A DNA stretch of 23,000 bases from contig WPIO01000097.1 in the NCBI GenBank assembly GCA_009760855.2, positions 808,001 to 831,000 of the forward strand. Direction: 5' to 3'. Shown piece by piece: positions 1 through 11,600 of the stretch. The translations under genes were made by a program, and so were the position numbers. Origin of the DNA: Cristatella mucedo. Its lineage: Eukaryota > Bryozoa > Phylactolaemata > Cristatellidae. Each line of letters begins with the position of its first letter. Position 1 is the first letter of the stretch. The notes beneath the pieces were generated by a model that was not told the origin of the DNA, searched no databases, and saw only the letters and a program-made list of their open reading frames with translations.

Positions 1-230
1 GACAATAAATTAGCTATCGCTTTCAAGATCGCCGGTGATAGAATCTTTTGTTCTCCGGGCCCTCGACTGTGCGACTCACTTCCACAATTCTCACGCCGAG
101 AAATCTCATCTTCGACTGCCGGCTCTTGGAAATTACTTTCCAGCTGCGCTTCGCTGATACTTCTGTGCTACCTACTTCCAGGACTCGTGACTTTGTGACT
201 CGGCTATGCTTCTCGCTTTCTCATCATGGC
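1..230 (+). mobile_element. Reverse transcriptase C-terminal fragment, LINE family 2
   Basis: From about base 4 one frame reads GDRIFCSPGPRLCDSLPQFS (around 35-95). This matches the common end of LINE reverse transcriptase ORFs (GDRSFS..APRLWNSLP). Bases 35-94 are closely similar to 17550-17608, a second copy of the same family in this window. Beyond about 230 no similarity is evident. The left end is cut by the window edge. It is a truncated, non-functional remnant. Confidence 0.6.
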
Positions 231-1737
231 ACGAGATGGAGCCCGCTGGCTACCGTGCGCATAACGAAAGCTGCTCTGGCTCTACTATTTCACTATAGAA
301 AGCTCACCAGTATAGCATCCGCTTACAGTCTTCGTGGCTTTACGGCCCTACAGACGGAGATGCAAACGGAGCAGAGGCGAAAATTCGGCGACGACGATAG
401 CTCAACTCACCTTCTTTCGCTCATTACTTGGGAGCCACCGCCGCTCCGCATTCGACCAGACTCCTCAGCTCTAGACACCTTGGGTTTCCTGATGGCTTTC
501 ATTAGAACTCTGCAGCACTAGCGGCTACGCAGCGCTCACGACCGGAGCACATTCAAAAAAGGAGCCATAAACAAGGATAACTTCCGGTTTGCGTCCACCG
601 TGGTAACGCGCGTGGCTTCGCTGTAGTGAGGGGTGAGTGGGTGTGGCAAACCGGTTGAGACAGCTACGTACCCGTTCTTTGAGGCAACAATTGCTCTCCT
701 CAACAAAAAGTCATCCAGCACCAGACTAACCAAAAGAAATATTAAAATTTCAACATATTATTCTATTATATACTGACTCACAATTATTTTCACTCCGGTT
801 AAGCTCTTGCTCGCTCACCACACTGGCGCTTTTCTCTGGCTCACTGCTCCAGGTCAAAGGATTTTTTGCCCGGCAAACAGTTCTTGTTCGCGCTAAAATT
901 AAGCCAAGGCCAGCGCGGAGCGACAGAATTGCGGATTCGCCGACAGAGAGGTTTTTCTGCGAGAAGTAAATCATCGGAGTTAACGTTTGGATAAACTTTC
1001 GATCGCTTCCTCTTTCATTAGCATTTGTGATGGTGTAATAAGTGAATTATCTCAAAGGCTACCGTAACCTCGCCGATGAACGATTCGATAGCGCGACGCC
1101 AACGTACCGGCGCTGATAAATACTTTAAGAGTGAGCCAGGAAGCTCTGGGACCAGCGGTGGCAATTCGGCCTTTAGAATTGGTCGGCTCCCGGCGGGAGC
1201 GGCTGATTGATGTTGGCTGGCCTGTCAACTTCGGCCATAACTCTGTGCAGTCCAAAAAGAATCGTCTGGAACCTTCTCGGCATTCAAGCTGGACGGGGTT
1301 GCAAATCCGATGGCCCAGCGACGTTATTATTTCCTTACCTTAATGGCCCACGGTGCCATGCCCAATACCACTAAGCTCTTGCCCGATTGTCTCGGCTAGG
1401 TATTTAAGAGGCGAGCGACGCTCGCTTCGGGTCTTTTGTTCGGCTCCTGCTCTCCCTCTCTCTCTCTTCGGCTTCGTTTCGACGCCATCATCGATTGCTG
1501 CCGGATTCGTTTCTTTGAAAGCGAGGGAGGAGGGCGGGCTGTTCGCCGGCGATTTACGGGACAGGACGAAACGGCGCGATGAGGATTCGGTGGACACCAC
1601 CGAATACGGTCTTATCGCGACCGAGCTCGCATTTTGTGTTTCTTTTGTGTCGCATGTGTGTGCGCGCGCACTTGGTCTTGGCATAAGGATTTACCGATGC
1701 GAACTAGACGTAGTTGGTGTGGTATATTTCGGCGATT
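231..1737. other. Unassigned CpG-rich sequence
   Basis: Several open frames of 60-140 codons exist on both strands, but none shows a recognisable domain, and they overlap each other. CpG is noticeably more frequent here and up to about 2.3 kb than in the introns, which could mark an unmethylated promoter or simply a different repeat. TATTTAAG at 1401-1408, followed by a pyrimidine-rich stretch, is TATA-like. A short TG/CG alternating run lies at 1651-1668. No gene is called. Confidence 0.4.
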
Positions 1738-1974
1738 CGGGCTCCGTCTATTTGTGTCGTTCCCCACTAGAGACATAGTTAACCTAAGTTCGGCGACGGT
1801 TTTCCTCCACAATGGGGCTTGAGGTAGTGTCTGAGGTATTCATGCCTTCACGGTGGAGGCGGAGCGCTAATTATCCAGTCAGGGTCTAGGCTCCGGTTCG
1901 GGCTTCTCGTCTTATTTAGGTCGTTCCCCACAATAAACGTAGGTAGCATAAGTTCCGGGACGTATTTCCCCCGC
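1738..1974 (+). repeat. Imperfect direct repeat, about 160-bp period
   Basis: The segment at 1738-1810 (CGGGCTCCGTC, GTCGTTCCCCAC, TAAGTTC, TTTTCCTCC in order) recurs at 1897-1974 as CGGGCTTCTCGTC, GTCGTTCCCCAC, ATAAGTTCCGGG and ATTTCCCCC. The second copy has AATAAA at 1932-1937. It could be part of an LTR or a tandem promoter repeat. No TG..CA ends, primer-binding site or gag/pol reading frame was found to support an LTR element. Confidence 0.45.
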
Positions 1975-2440
1975 GAGAGTGCTTGTGCTGTTGAGAACGT
2001 GTGAGGAGTATGAAGATAAAACTGAGCTAAACGCGCAGAGACAGTGTGCGCTTGCGAATGAAGCTCAGTAAAATCCCCTATTTGTGTGTGTCTCGTTCTA
2101 ATTCATGCCGCGAACTTACGACCCCCTTTAGTAACAGTAAGTAGGTCGGCGGCAGAAACACTCGTTTCGTGGCGGCCTGCTTATTTCGCGTAGGCACACA
2201 CCGAACCGCATTTGGCAGTAGGTTGCGCCACTCGGTAAGCGGTAGGTTACGCCTAATCCGCCGAGCCTTCGCCGTTACAGTTCTGCATTCCCATTACAGA
2301 GCATTAGCTATGCTCCACGATCGCAGAATTAATTTTAGAAAGCAGATCTGCTGCTAAGTATGCGAGACAATATTTTATAAGTAAACTTAAAATTTTTTTT
2401 CATCGAAAAATTCCTGAAGAGCATGCCAGTTGGTATGTGA
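1975..2440. other. Unassigned sequence
   Basis: No coding similarity is recognised. A GGTTGCGCCACTCGGTAAGC / GGTAGGTTACGCC pair near 2220-2252 is a small imperfect duplication. The stretch becomes AT-rich after about 2370. Confidence 0.3.
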
Positions 2441-2500
2441 TAATAATAATAATACTAATAATACACTTGATAAAGCGCCCTCAGAGAACTGATTCAATTA
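2441..2500 (-). mobile_element. LINE family 1, 3' tail only
   Basis: Read on the + strand, this is an ATA/AAT microsatellite followed by CACTTGATAAAGCGCCCTCA and GAGAACT. That is the reverse complement of the 3' end found on the full copies at 15.2 kb and 21.0 kb. It is a severely 5'-truncated insertion of about 60 bp. Confidence 0.7.
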
Positions 2501-3883
2501 GTTCAAGAAAACCTACATTTGCGCACTTTAGCATGTCTTCGGGGGCCAGCTTGATGCATTTAATCGAGCTCGTGGCTCTAGTCGTAGCTATTAGCATGAG
2601 TTGGTGCCTACAGTATATAACGGTTATGCGGGCTAGTCAGGCTAGGCCGGGCTCCCCGGGTGGAGGAAGCGCTGCGGTATTGAAAAGTTATCGACAAGCA
2701 GCAGTCCTGCAGAAGATTTCCCAAAATTATCACAAATTCAGGGCTTTATTGCCATCCTGTAAGTTGAAATACGCTTTTAGAGTTATTCGCAATAATACAG
2801 CTGAAGACGAGGCGCAGGCTGTCATTGGTATGCGGCGGACGGATGGACGGACGGACGGACGATCAAGGACAGCGACACATTTCATAGGCACACAACTACT
2901 TTAGGCATTCACAGCTAGTTTATGTCTGAATAATTAAAATTAAATTAAGCTAACTAATTTATTCTACGATGAATCTTCAAACCGAGATTGTAGAGCAACG
3001 GCGGCTGCGCGGTCGTCATGGGAGTAACCCTGTACCGGAAGCGTGACTTCCGTTCGGGATTGCCGCGGGTTTTACGAAATGTTACCATTTTCTTGTGGAG
3101 ATTGAGGTATCGTACCGGATAGTTTGTCTGCCAAGCAAACACTTGTCTGAAAGTGTAGAAGAACTTCGTAGTCTATAAAAAATATGACCACTTCCATGTG
3201 ATTTCCCACTTAACGTGAGTTTAGTGTGCAGATTAGGCGCGGCTGCCAACCGCGTGTAACCGGGTTCGACCAGCAATGCTACCTTCCGCTATTGAGTCGC
3301 AGCTTATGAGGTTTGTGAATAAGACCAGTGTTTGATTGTTGTTTTTGCATCTCCACGATTTCAGTGGGCTTTTGTAATCTCACGATCTCAGCTGTGTCTG
3401 CAGGAATATTTGTTCGCGGTCCTCTAGTTAGGGTGGTACTACGGAATGCGTGCTTCATTTCGCCATACCATTCATGCTATATAGTTCGCTTGTAAAGCTT
3501 CTCTTATTTATTATATATTTGTTCAGTTTTAATTTAAGTACAATATTGTTCTGTATAGCGGATTGGCAGATTTAATTAGTCTTGATGAAATGAAACATCA
3601 GCGACCCTGCCGTAACATCTGTATAGTTCACTAGTATCTGAGCTAGGACACGTTCTTTCAAGTGCTTGCAAGAAATTGACATTCCATATTAAGGGAATCC
3701 CTGAACGTAAAATCTAGCGCAACGCCGACCTTCCCGTTGAAGCTGCCCTTACCAAAACCAGATGGCCTTATTATCTCTTTGTGCAGCATATTCGCGGAAT
3801 TTTGATCCCACTTATTTTTTTGTAATAATAGATTTTGGCTTCTCTGGGCATTTATTCTACAAGGCAAGTTTTTGTCTTTTTAG
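2501..3883. other. Upstream region of HROB, unassigned
   Basis: A 155-codon open frame on the + strand (2437-2904) starts inside the LINE tail, has no recognised domain and ends beside a (GGAC)n tract at 2836-2861, so I do not call it. AT-rich sequence fills 3480-3560. The stretch ends with a pyrimidine tract and TAG acceptor at 3869-3883. Part of it is therefore probably HROB 5' intron, with the promoter further left. No core promoter could be fixed. Confidence 0.35.
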
Positions 3884-3961
3884 GGGCCATCAAGTACGTG
3901 CCTTGTCGAAGTTGAATCACGAACCGGCTGTGTTCCCACCACTGCTAGCTTTAGTACAGTG

Positions 3962-4543
3962 ATGACGGGAGCTCGGGGAGGTCCTAGTAATAGACCATCA
4001 GGAAATTCTGGCAATGATGACACCCAGGAAAGCTTAGACGACCTGTTTGACGATGATTTCGAAGAAGAGTTCTCGACTTATTTAGAGCAAGATGCATTTG
4101 AACAGAAAGAGCGGAATGGCCAAGATTGTGTGCCCTCCAGACTTGACTCACGGGAAAGGGACGATCCTGCGGATCGGAATAAACGGCTTAGCGATAGCGG
4201 CTGTCACTCAAATGTCTGGGTCTGCAGCAGCTATGGTGAAAAAATGACAGGAGCTGCCACTGTGGACTTACTTTCTCCTGCTGGATGCTCAAGTGTGCCT
4301 CGGTTGCCAGATTGCTCTTTGCGTTCACACCTTTCAACGATATGTCCGACGCGTCCTGATGGAAGCTTTGACCATGTTCGTGAGCCGCTGGCAGCTAGCA
4401 CACCTACTGTGCGCTCAACGGCAGCATCCAGTTCTGAGAAGCGATTGACTTCTTTACCAGAAACTGTGCGACTTTCAATCGACAGTGATAGTACCCCACG
4501 AAAGCAGAAGTTTCCTGGTCCTGCTGGCATCTTACCTAAACCG
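3962..4543 (+). CDS. HROB: HROB exon 1 (first coding exon in window)
   Basis: This exon codes 194 residues from the ATG at 3962, which has G at -3, to the donor CCG|GTATGC. It holds an acidic patch near residues 22-36 (SLDDLFDDDFEEEFSTYLE), which resembles the acidic start of vertebrate HROB. A long Ser/Thr/Pro-rich, probably disordered stretch follows. It ends with basic residues and KFPGPAGILPKP, the most conserved N-terminal motif of the family. Upstream, the reading frame stays open back to 3884, where TTTTTGTCTTTTTAG at 3869-3883 makes a good splice acceptor. So the real exon probably starts at 3884, and a 5' UTR or short coding exon may lie further left. The ATG at 3962 is a choice, not proof. 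Confidence 0.82.
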
Positions 4544-5524
4544 GTATGCTTGAGATGTACTCTATCGGTTCAATTGCTAATAATTGTGTTCGAGTTCAAT
4601 ATGATGTTTGACTTCAGCTTCGTTTCAGACCAATCTGGATACAGATCAACTAAAGGCACAGAGTGTTCTGTCGAGTTCGTCAGATCTGGTAATTATTGCC
4701 CTACCATTAATCATTCGACCATGATTCCTGTGCAGCTTATGTAAAGTGCATAGAAAGAGAGAAAGTTCTCCGAGGGTGCTTTACAAATGTATTATTATTA
4801 TTATTACACTGACTTTATTGATTTTGATTAGTCTTCGTGGTTCAGTTACACAATGTCGATAGGCCCATCCAGCTTTAGTGTCAGCTGATTGTAAATAATT
4901 TAGACAAAGAGCCATAATTGACTTCTGGCATGGTTTTTTAATTCTATAACTTACCTTGTCGGAGAAGACATATATAATAATTGTCTGCCACCACTTCTGT
5001 GGAAAAGGACACTACAATAATTTTTTTCTAGCTTTACAAGACAGTTAAATAGCATGTGGACCGGAAGCATGTTCCAATTTTGCAAAGGTATTACTTGTAT
5101 GCCCGACCCGGTCGCTGTAGTAAATCATGCTACCAACATTGAGCAGTAAGCAGAGGCTGTGCCATAGATGGAACAGCAAGCTGCTTTGTGCTAATAGAGT
5201 CCTGAAGGTAGGTACTCTGTAATTTGGGTGCACGAAAACCAGCCAGTAGCCGGAGTCATAAACCCGTCCCTGAATATGTAATACCTGCCGTATCGTTCAG
5301 ACGGCAGCTTGAACAATAATTTTATTCCGAGGGTCAAGCTCCTGATATGATTGGGTAGGATGTCTTGTGGGAACATGAGGCAATGAGTTTCACAGCAGTA
5401 CTCAGGAAGTGGCATCAGATTGGCTGGCTGTTCAGAGCTAGGAGGCCAGCTTGACGGTGTCCATCAAAGGCATCAAGCTCACCATCCTCATGCTTCCAGT
5501 TGAACTCTGTGAAGCAGAGAGAGA

Positions 5525-5601
<77 letters not shown>

Positions 5602-8600
5602 GGAGAGAGAGATAGGGAGAGAGAGTTTGCCGAGCTGGTTTGGTCCAGCGGTTAAGGTGCTCGCCCCGACCAAGGTCTGGCTGAGGTCGTGAGCTCGAGC
5701 CCTGAGGCGTATGTGAGGCGCCCGAATAGAGATTAAGTTCTCTTGGGGTGCTATACAAGTGAATTATATATATATATATATATATATATAATTCACTTGT
5801 ATAGCACCCCAAGAGAACTTAATCTCTATATGTAATTCACAACTTCACCTATCCAGCATGAAAAGCATCTCGGGAATGTGATGACAGTAACGTTGGCATG
5901 TTAGTTAGTTCTGTAAAAAATGCTTCTCTGAAAAGCATATAACGGTCTCCCTCTGAGCTCCTGATGGGGAGGCGACTGAGAAAACGATTGCCAATCTCAG
6001 CTGAGCTCCTTATTCCATAACCATACATGCAGCAAGTGAGTTGAGAGAATTCGAGGTGCTCGAAGGCTGGAAGGGATCAAAGCTAAGGTACAAGTGAGTG
6101 TCACCTGCATAGAATTGAAAGCCTAGATTGTGCTTGGCAATCGCATCGAGCACCTCAAATTCTCTAAACTCACTTGCTGCATGCATTGATGACATCCGCA
6201 CATGGATGGCAGCAAATTTTCTAAAACTAAACGATGACAAAACTAACTTACTAGTTATGGGCAAACCCAGTGTGATTCAGAGATGGGAAAGGCTGTCTCT
6301 CAAAATTGGCTCTGTCAGCATATCTCCTGTCGAATCAGCTCGAAATCTAGGTGTCATATTCCAAAGCGACCTCTCGTTAGACGACCATATCAGCTCCACA
6401 GTCAAATCTGCCTATTTTCAGCTTCATAACTTTGCTAAAATTCGGACTTGTTTAGATAAGGATACCACGTCTAAGTTGGTCCATGCATTCGTGACATCTC
6501 GTCTCGACTTCTGCAACTCACTGCTTACTGGCCTACCAGCATGTGCGATCAGGCGATTGCAGCTAGTGCAAAACTCTGCAGCTAGGCTTGTCTGTCGTGA
6601 GCGTCGCAGTTGCCACATTACTCCACTTCTCGCCGACCTACACTGGCTACCAGTGAGGCAACGGATTGACCTAAAGGTTTTGTCGCTCACTTTTAGGTCC
6701 CTTCATTCTATGGCTCCAGCCTATCTCTCCGACATACTCCCCCATCAGGCCAAGCATCGTACCACCCGCTTTTCGGAATCCAACAGTCTACAAATACCTC
6801 GTACAAACCTCAAATCCTTTGGAGACCGTGCATTTAGTTCGTATGCTCCCAAAGCCTGGAACTCCCTCCCGACCTGCGTCAGAACATCCCCTGACCTGAC
6901 CACATTTAAAAGGAACCCAAAAACACACCTATTTAGAACCGCGTTTAGTGGGTCCCTGTGATTCGTCCTCCACGTGCTTATGCGTGCTGACACTGTGCAT
7001 GCTGCCACTAACCACATTTGCATGCTGACCCTGTGCATGTCACCTCTAACCATGTTATTAATTTTGTTTGTTTTTCAAGCATGATTTTACTTACCATTCA
7101 ATTGCATTTCCCTTTGCAGCAAATGTAAAGTGCCTAGAAAGAGATTGAGTTCTCTGAGGGCGCTTTATCAATTACATTATTGTTATTATTATTATTACAT
7201 CAGCAAGAGTCAGAGTATAAACCGTGAAAAGAACCGGACCTAGCACGGAGCCCTGAGGTACCCCATATTTCAGAGGTACCTCGTATTCTCTTTGTCCATT
7301 CACGTCAATACTCCAGAGTCTCCCACTGAGATAGGACCTGAACCATTGCAGAGCAGTGCCAGTGATGCCCAGGCGAGATGAGAGGCGCTCTAGAAGAACT
7401 TTGTGATCGATAGTATCAAAAGCTGCCGAAAGATCGAGCAAAACAAGCAGAGACACTCTACCCATGTCTGCATTCCTAAGTAGGTCGTTGTACACCCTAA
7501 GTAATGCTGACACTGTTTAGTGATTAGCTCTAAAGCCAGACTGGAACTTACTAGCAAGGTTTGAAGTTTCAAGATTTGAGTTCAGCTGGTCCGCCACGAC
7601 TTGTTCCTGTGTCTTTGTTAGAAGTGGTAAAAGGGAGACTGGGCATGTTAGTAGCCTTAGGTCTCATCCTTGCATCCTTAAAAAAAGGCTTTTGTGAGGC
7701 CACTCGTAAGGAAGGCAATACTCGACCAATAGAACGTGAGCTACTTCTGCCGACTTTTCTTACTGCTGTTCCTCTCAAAGATATTAAAAGAAGTATTGGC
7801 AAACCAGTTAAACTGTTATCTCCAAACTTTGAACCTAGGAAGGAAGTTCCAGGCAGGTTTTTGACACAATAGCTCCACCGCGTCAGCATGGCAATGAGTA
7901 TATAACGACTTTTCCAGGAATGCTGGCTTCAACAGAGTCTCTCTGCTAGTTCTATTTGGATTTCCATGGAACATTTGATGACAGCGATCATTAAGTCTGG
8001 AGTGACAATCATCTTGCCTGGGCATCACTAGGGCTGCACTGTAATGGTTTAGATCTTTTTTTCAGTGGCAGATTTCAAAGCATTGAAACCAATCGGCTAC
8101 GGTCATCTAGGGGGTCTTTAATGTATGGTGTGTCCCATAGATCTTTGCTTGGTGTACTTCTTTTTACAATTTATACTCTACCGCTTGATGATGTAATCGT
8201 CGAACATAATAGTCTTTCATTTTTATGCAGATGACACATAGCTTTACATGTACTCTGATCTCTCCTTGCCTTCCAGCACATAAAAATCTCTCACCTCCCT
8301 TTTAGAATGTATTGGTGACATTTGCACTTGGATGACAGCCAACTTTGTCAAATCGAATGAAGATAATTCACTAGTCATGTGCAAACCAATTGTGACTCAG
8401 AAATTAAAAAGCCTAACACAACAATTGGGCTCGACCAGCATAGAATGTATCTGCTGGAGGATCTGCATTCAATCTGGGTGTACTGCTTCAAAGTGACCTT
8501 TTACTAGATGACCACATTAGCAGAGTCAGGTCTGCTTAATTTCAGCTACGAACAATTTCAAAATTCGGACCTGCTTAACTAGGGATAACAGAGCCAAGCT

Positions 8601-11600
8601 GGTACATACACTGATGACTTCCCATCTAGAAGTATGTAAGCCACTGCTTGCCAGTCTTCTCTCTGGTGTTATCATAGATGCTAGATTTAGTTCCCTTAGG
8701 GCACCGTATGAAAAAATCTTATTATTACCAATTTTCATATCATTGCATTCCAGAGCCCCTCTGTTCTCTGAAAGACAGGTCTAGCACTTGCACGGAGAGC
8801 TGCATCTGCTGCAACCATATATTTTGAATTGAATGAGGGGCTTTTGGTAGATGATCTCGACTCAAGAAGTTTGTAATCATTACACACAGCAGCATGTTTT
8901 CCGAAGACTTAGCAGTGGAGTGTTATGCGAGCACGTGCTATTAGTAAGTAGACCTCCTTTTTAATCTGAGCATGACTTCATTCGGTGATTATGTGAGCTC
9001 TTGAGGATTAAGCGATTGGCCTCTTGGACAAGTTCTGCTCCGAGGCCTGATTTGGGTAGCTTAGCATTGGACCTCCAAGGGTTTGTTTGCAGCATAGTAC
9101 TGGTACATTACAGCAGATTCGTGAGACTGCTAGTCAGTAGGCCGTCTTTCAGCTTAATCTGAATCTGAATCTGACTTTAGCAGGTCCCATAATGGAGTTG
9201 ATACAATGCTAATGAATCGGCAAAGACAGGTCTGTTTTTGGCACAGACACCATCTTAATCACTGCTTGCCTGGTAGGGCCTGGCATGATATGGTCTGCAA
9301 GTAGCCCTCATATGGAACTTGTGGCTGACTGAGGCAACACTTGTCTGTGTCAAGTTTCGAGGTATATTACATGGCTCTTTCCATGAACTTATTTAAGATG
9401 GTGTCATGTTGGGTGACGTCCATGTAGTAACCAGAATTTTGTCCATAGCTGTTAGGGTACCGTTTATGCCATCAAGTATTTGGTCGGGGGGGGGGGTGTG
9501 TTCTGAAACTTCTGGCATCAATTTGACCAAATAGCAGCCTAGGCCATCTCTAGTAACCAAAAAATATATGTCCAACATAAATGTGGGAATGAACGATGAC
9601 TGCTTGTCCTGGCAGATTTGCACGAAAGTACTTTTCAAAAAATGGTGCACTCCATATCTCTGCTGTGACTTTAATCTCTAATGTTATGAATATGATAGTG
9701 CTCCCTGTTTATGACCACATTTAAGCTCTTTATTTAATGCAGATTGGTAGCTTGAGCTTGCCATTTCTGATTGCAACTACAATGGATCTTACCTACTCGG
9801 TTGGGTCATCGGTCCTCTGCACAAAACCGTCTTGTTTCATCTCGACCAAGTTTTTATTAATGTGTGGCTTGTGTGTGCATACCGGACTCTTTGGCAATAG
9901 AAAGGAGATGGACCATGTGGGTAGCAGGCAGAGTACCGGCTTGTTTGGCTCATGTCCGAGAGTTCATTTAGGTTCTCCTGAAGGGCAAGCGACAGAGTGA
10001 GCCTCAGTATCCATGCCTTGTCACTAGGAAGTGTATTGGTCTGGTTGATTTTAATATGGCTATGACCTCTTTTCGCTAGAGAACACTTCAAGAGTGGCAG
10101 TACACACTGACTTGAAGGAAGTGGTTGGACCACTGGGTGATTTTGGAGATTTTTGAAGGTGGCAAGCATCAGATGTTGCAGCTTGTGCCACTATCTATAT
10201 TAAACTTAATCCGGTGTTTTCCAAACACTTTCATGGTTCTGGTTCTACTTATCTAAGGTCTTGTGTTGAGGAAGCCGCCCCAAGGAGGCTGCCAGGATAT
10301 CGTATCTTGCCGACAAGTTCAGGCATCTGAGGGACCCCTAGCTCGAGTTTCTGTCACGTGATTCACAGGCAATGCCGTACACCGTCTTTAGCTCTTTCTA
10401 GAAGCTGACCATCAGCTACCTCGGCTATGCAGTTTGAGGAAGTTTTGGGTGTGGCACTTGCTTTGCTTGCTTGCTTGCTTGTCTGGGTGATCCCAGTTGT
10501 TCAACGCCTCCTTCAGCATCTACCGAATGGCACAGGCCGGGGCTCTGACCACCGAACCCCCTGACCGGAGTGCTGGTCGGGCAAGGCAGGGTTGCCAGTG
10601 GTCTCACTAGTGCAAGGTAGCTGGGCTTTGTATGCTGATTTCGGGCTCAGTATTGTAGTTTTGTAAGTGTTGACCACCAACTAACTTGAGTCAACAGCAG
10701 GTTCCTTCATACTACTGGAACTTAAAAAAAAGTTCTATCAGGCGAGCAGCTGCCATATAGTGGCCATCGGTAATGAAAGCTGGTCTCCCGGCCTGTGTGA
10801 TCAGGTGCTTACAGTTGGTAAAAAGAAAAGCTCTGCAACCAGGCTTGTATGTCGATAGCATGACAGTTGCCACATCACACCACCTCTCGCCGACCTGCAA
10901 TGACTCCTAGTCAAGCAGCGCATCGACTTCAAGGTTCTGTTACTCTCTTTTAGGTCCCTTCATTCTCTGGCTCCTGCCTAATTTTCTAAAACTTAACGAT
11001 GATAAAACTAACTTACTAGTTATGGGCAAACCCAGTGTGATCCAAAGATTGGACAGGCTGATTCTCAAAATTGGCTCTGCTAGCATATCTCCAGTTGAAT
11101 CAGCTCGAAATCTAGGTGTCATATTCCAAAGCGACCTCTCGTTAAACGACCATAGCAGCTCCACAGTCAAATCCGCCTACTTTCAGCTATATGACATTGC
11201 TAAAATTCGGGCTTGTTTAGATAAGGATACCACGTCTAAGTTGGTCCATGCATTTGTGACATCCCATCTCAACTTCTGCAACTCACTGCTTACTGGCCTA
11301 CCAGCATGTGCGATCAGGCGATTGCAGCTGGTGCAAGACTCCGGAGCTAGGCTTGTCTGTCGTGAGCATTGCAGTTGCCACATCGCACCACTTCTTGCCG
11401 ACCTGCACTGGCTACCAGTCAAGCAACGGATCGACTTCAAGGTTTTGTCGCTCACTTTTATGTCACTTCATTCTTTGGCTCCAGCCTACGTATCACATCT
11501 ACTCCCCCACCTGGCCAAGTATCGTACCGCCCGCTTTTCTGAAGCAACTCGTTTAGCTACACCTCGCACGATCATTAAATTCCTTTGGAGATCGTGCCTT

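Noticed and set aside
1353-2360. A complete LTR retrotransposon
   Set aside because: TATA-like and AATAAA-like sites and a direct repeat exist, but no gag/pol frame, primer-binding site or matching terminal repeats were found.
2437-2904. 155-codon + strand open frame as a gene
   Set aside because: It starts in an ATA microsatellite of a LINE tail, ends in a (GGAC)n tract, and has no recognisable domain or codon signal.
4544-4744. HROB ending at the stop at 4742-4744
   Set aside because: This needs retention of an 85-bp intron and translation into LINE sequence. It would also exclude the conserved OB-fold exons, which are in phase downstream.
5438-5812. Open frames with long Ser-Leu repeats on the - strand
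   Set aside because: They are translations of the (GA)n microsatellite and the adjoining SINE, with no independent coding support.
5515-5830. CRISPR-like or regular repeat array
   Set aside because: The repeats are a dinucleotide microsatellite and one palindrome. There are no repeat-spacer units, and the context is animal intron.
6027-6184. Inverted repeat suggesting a twin-priming 5' inversion of the LINE
   Set aside because: The - strand piece continues precisely into the - strand piece at 7198, with the + copy in between and CATC on both sides. Nesting of two elements explains it fully.
7561-7872. 103-codon + strand open frame
   Set aside because: It crosses the junction between a - strand and a + strand LINE fragment, and its frame is not the LINE frame over most of its length.
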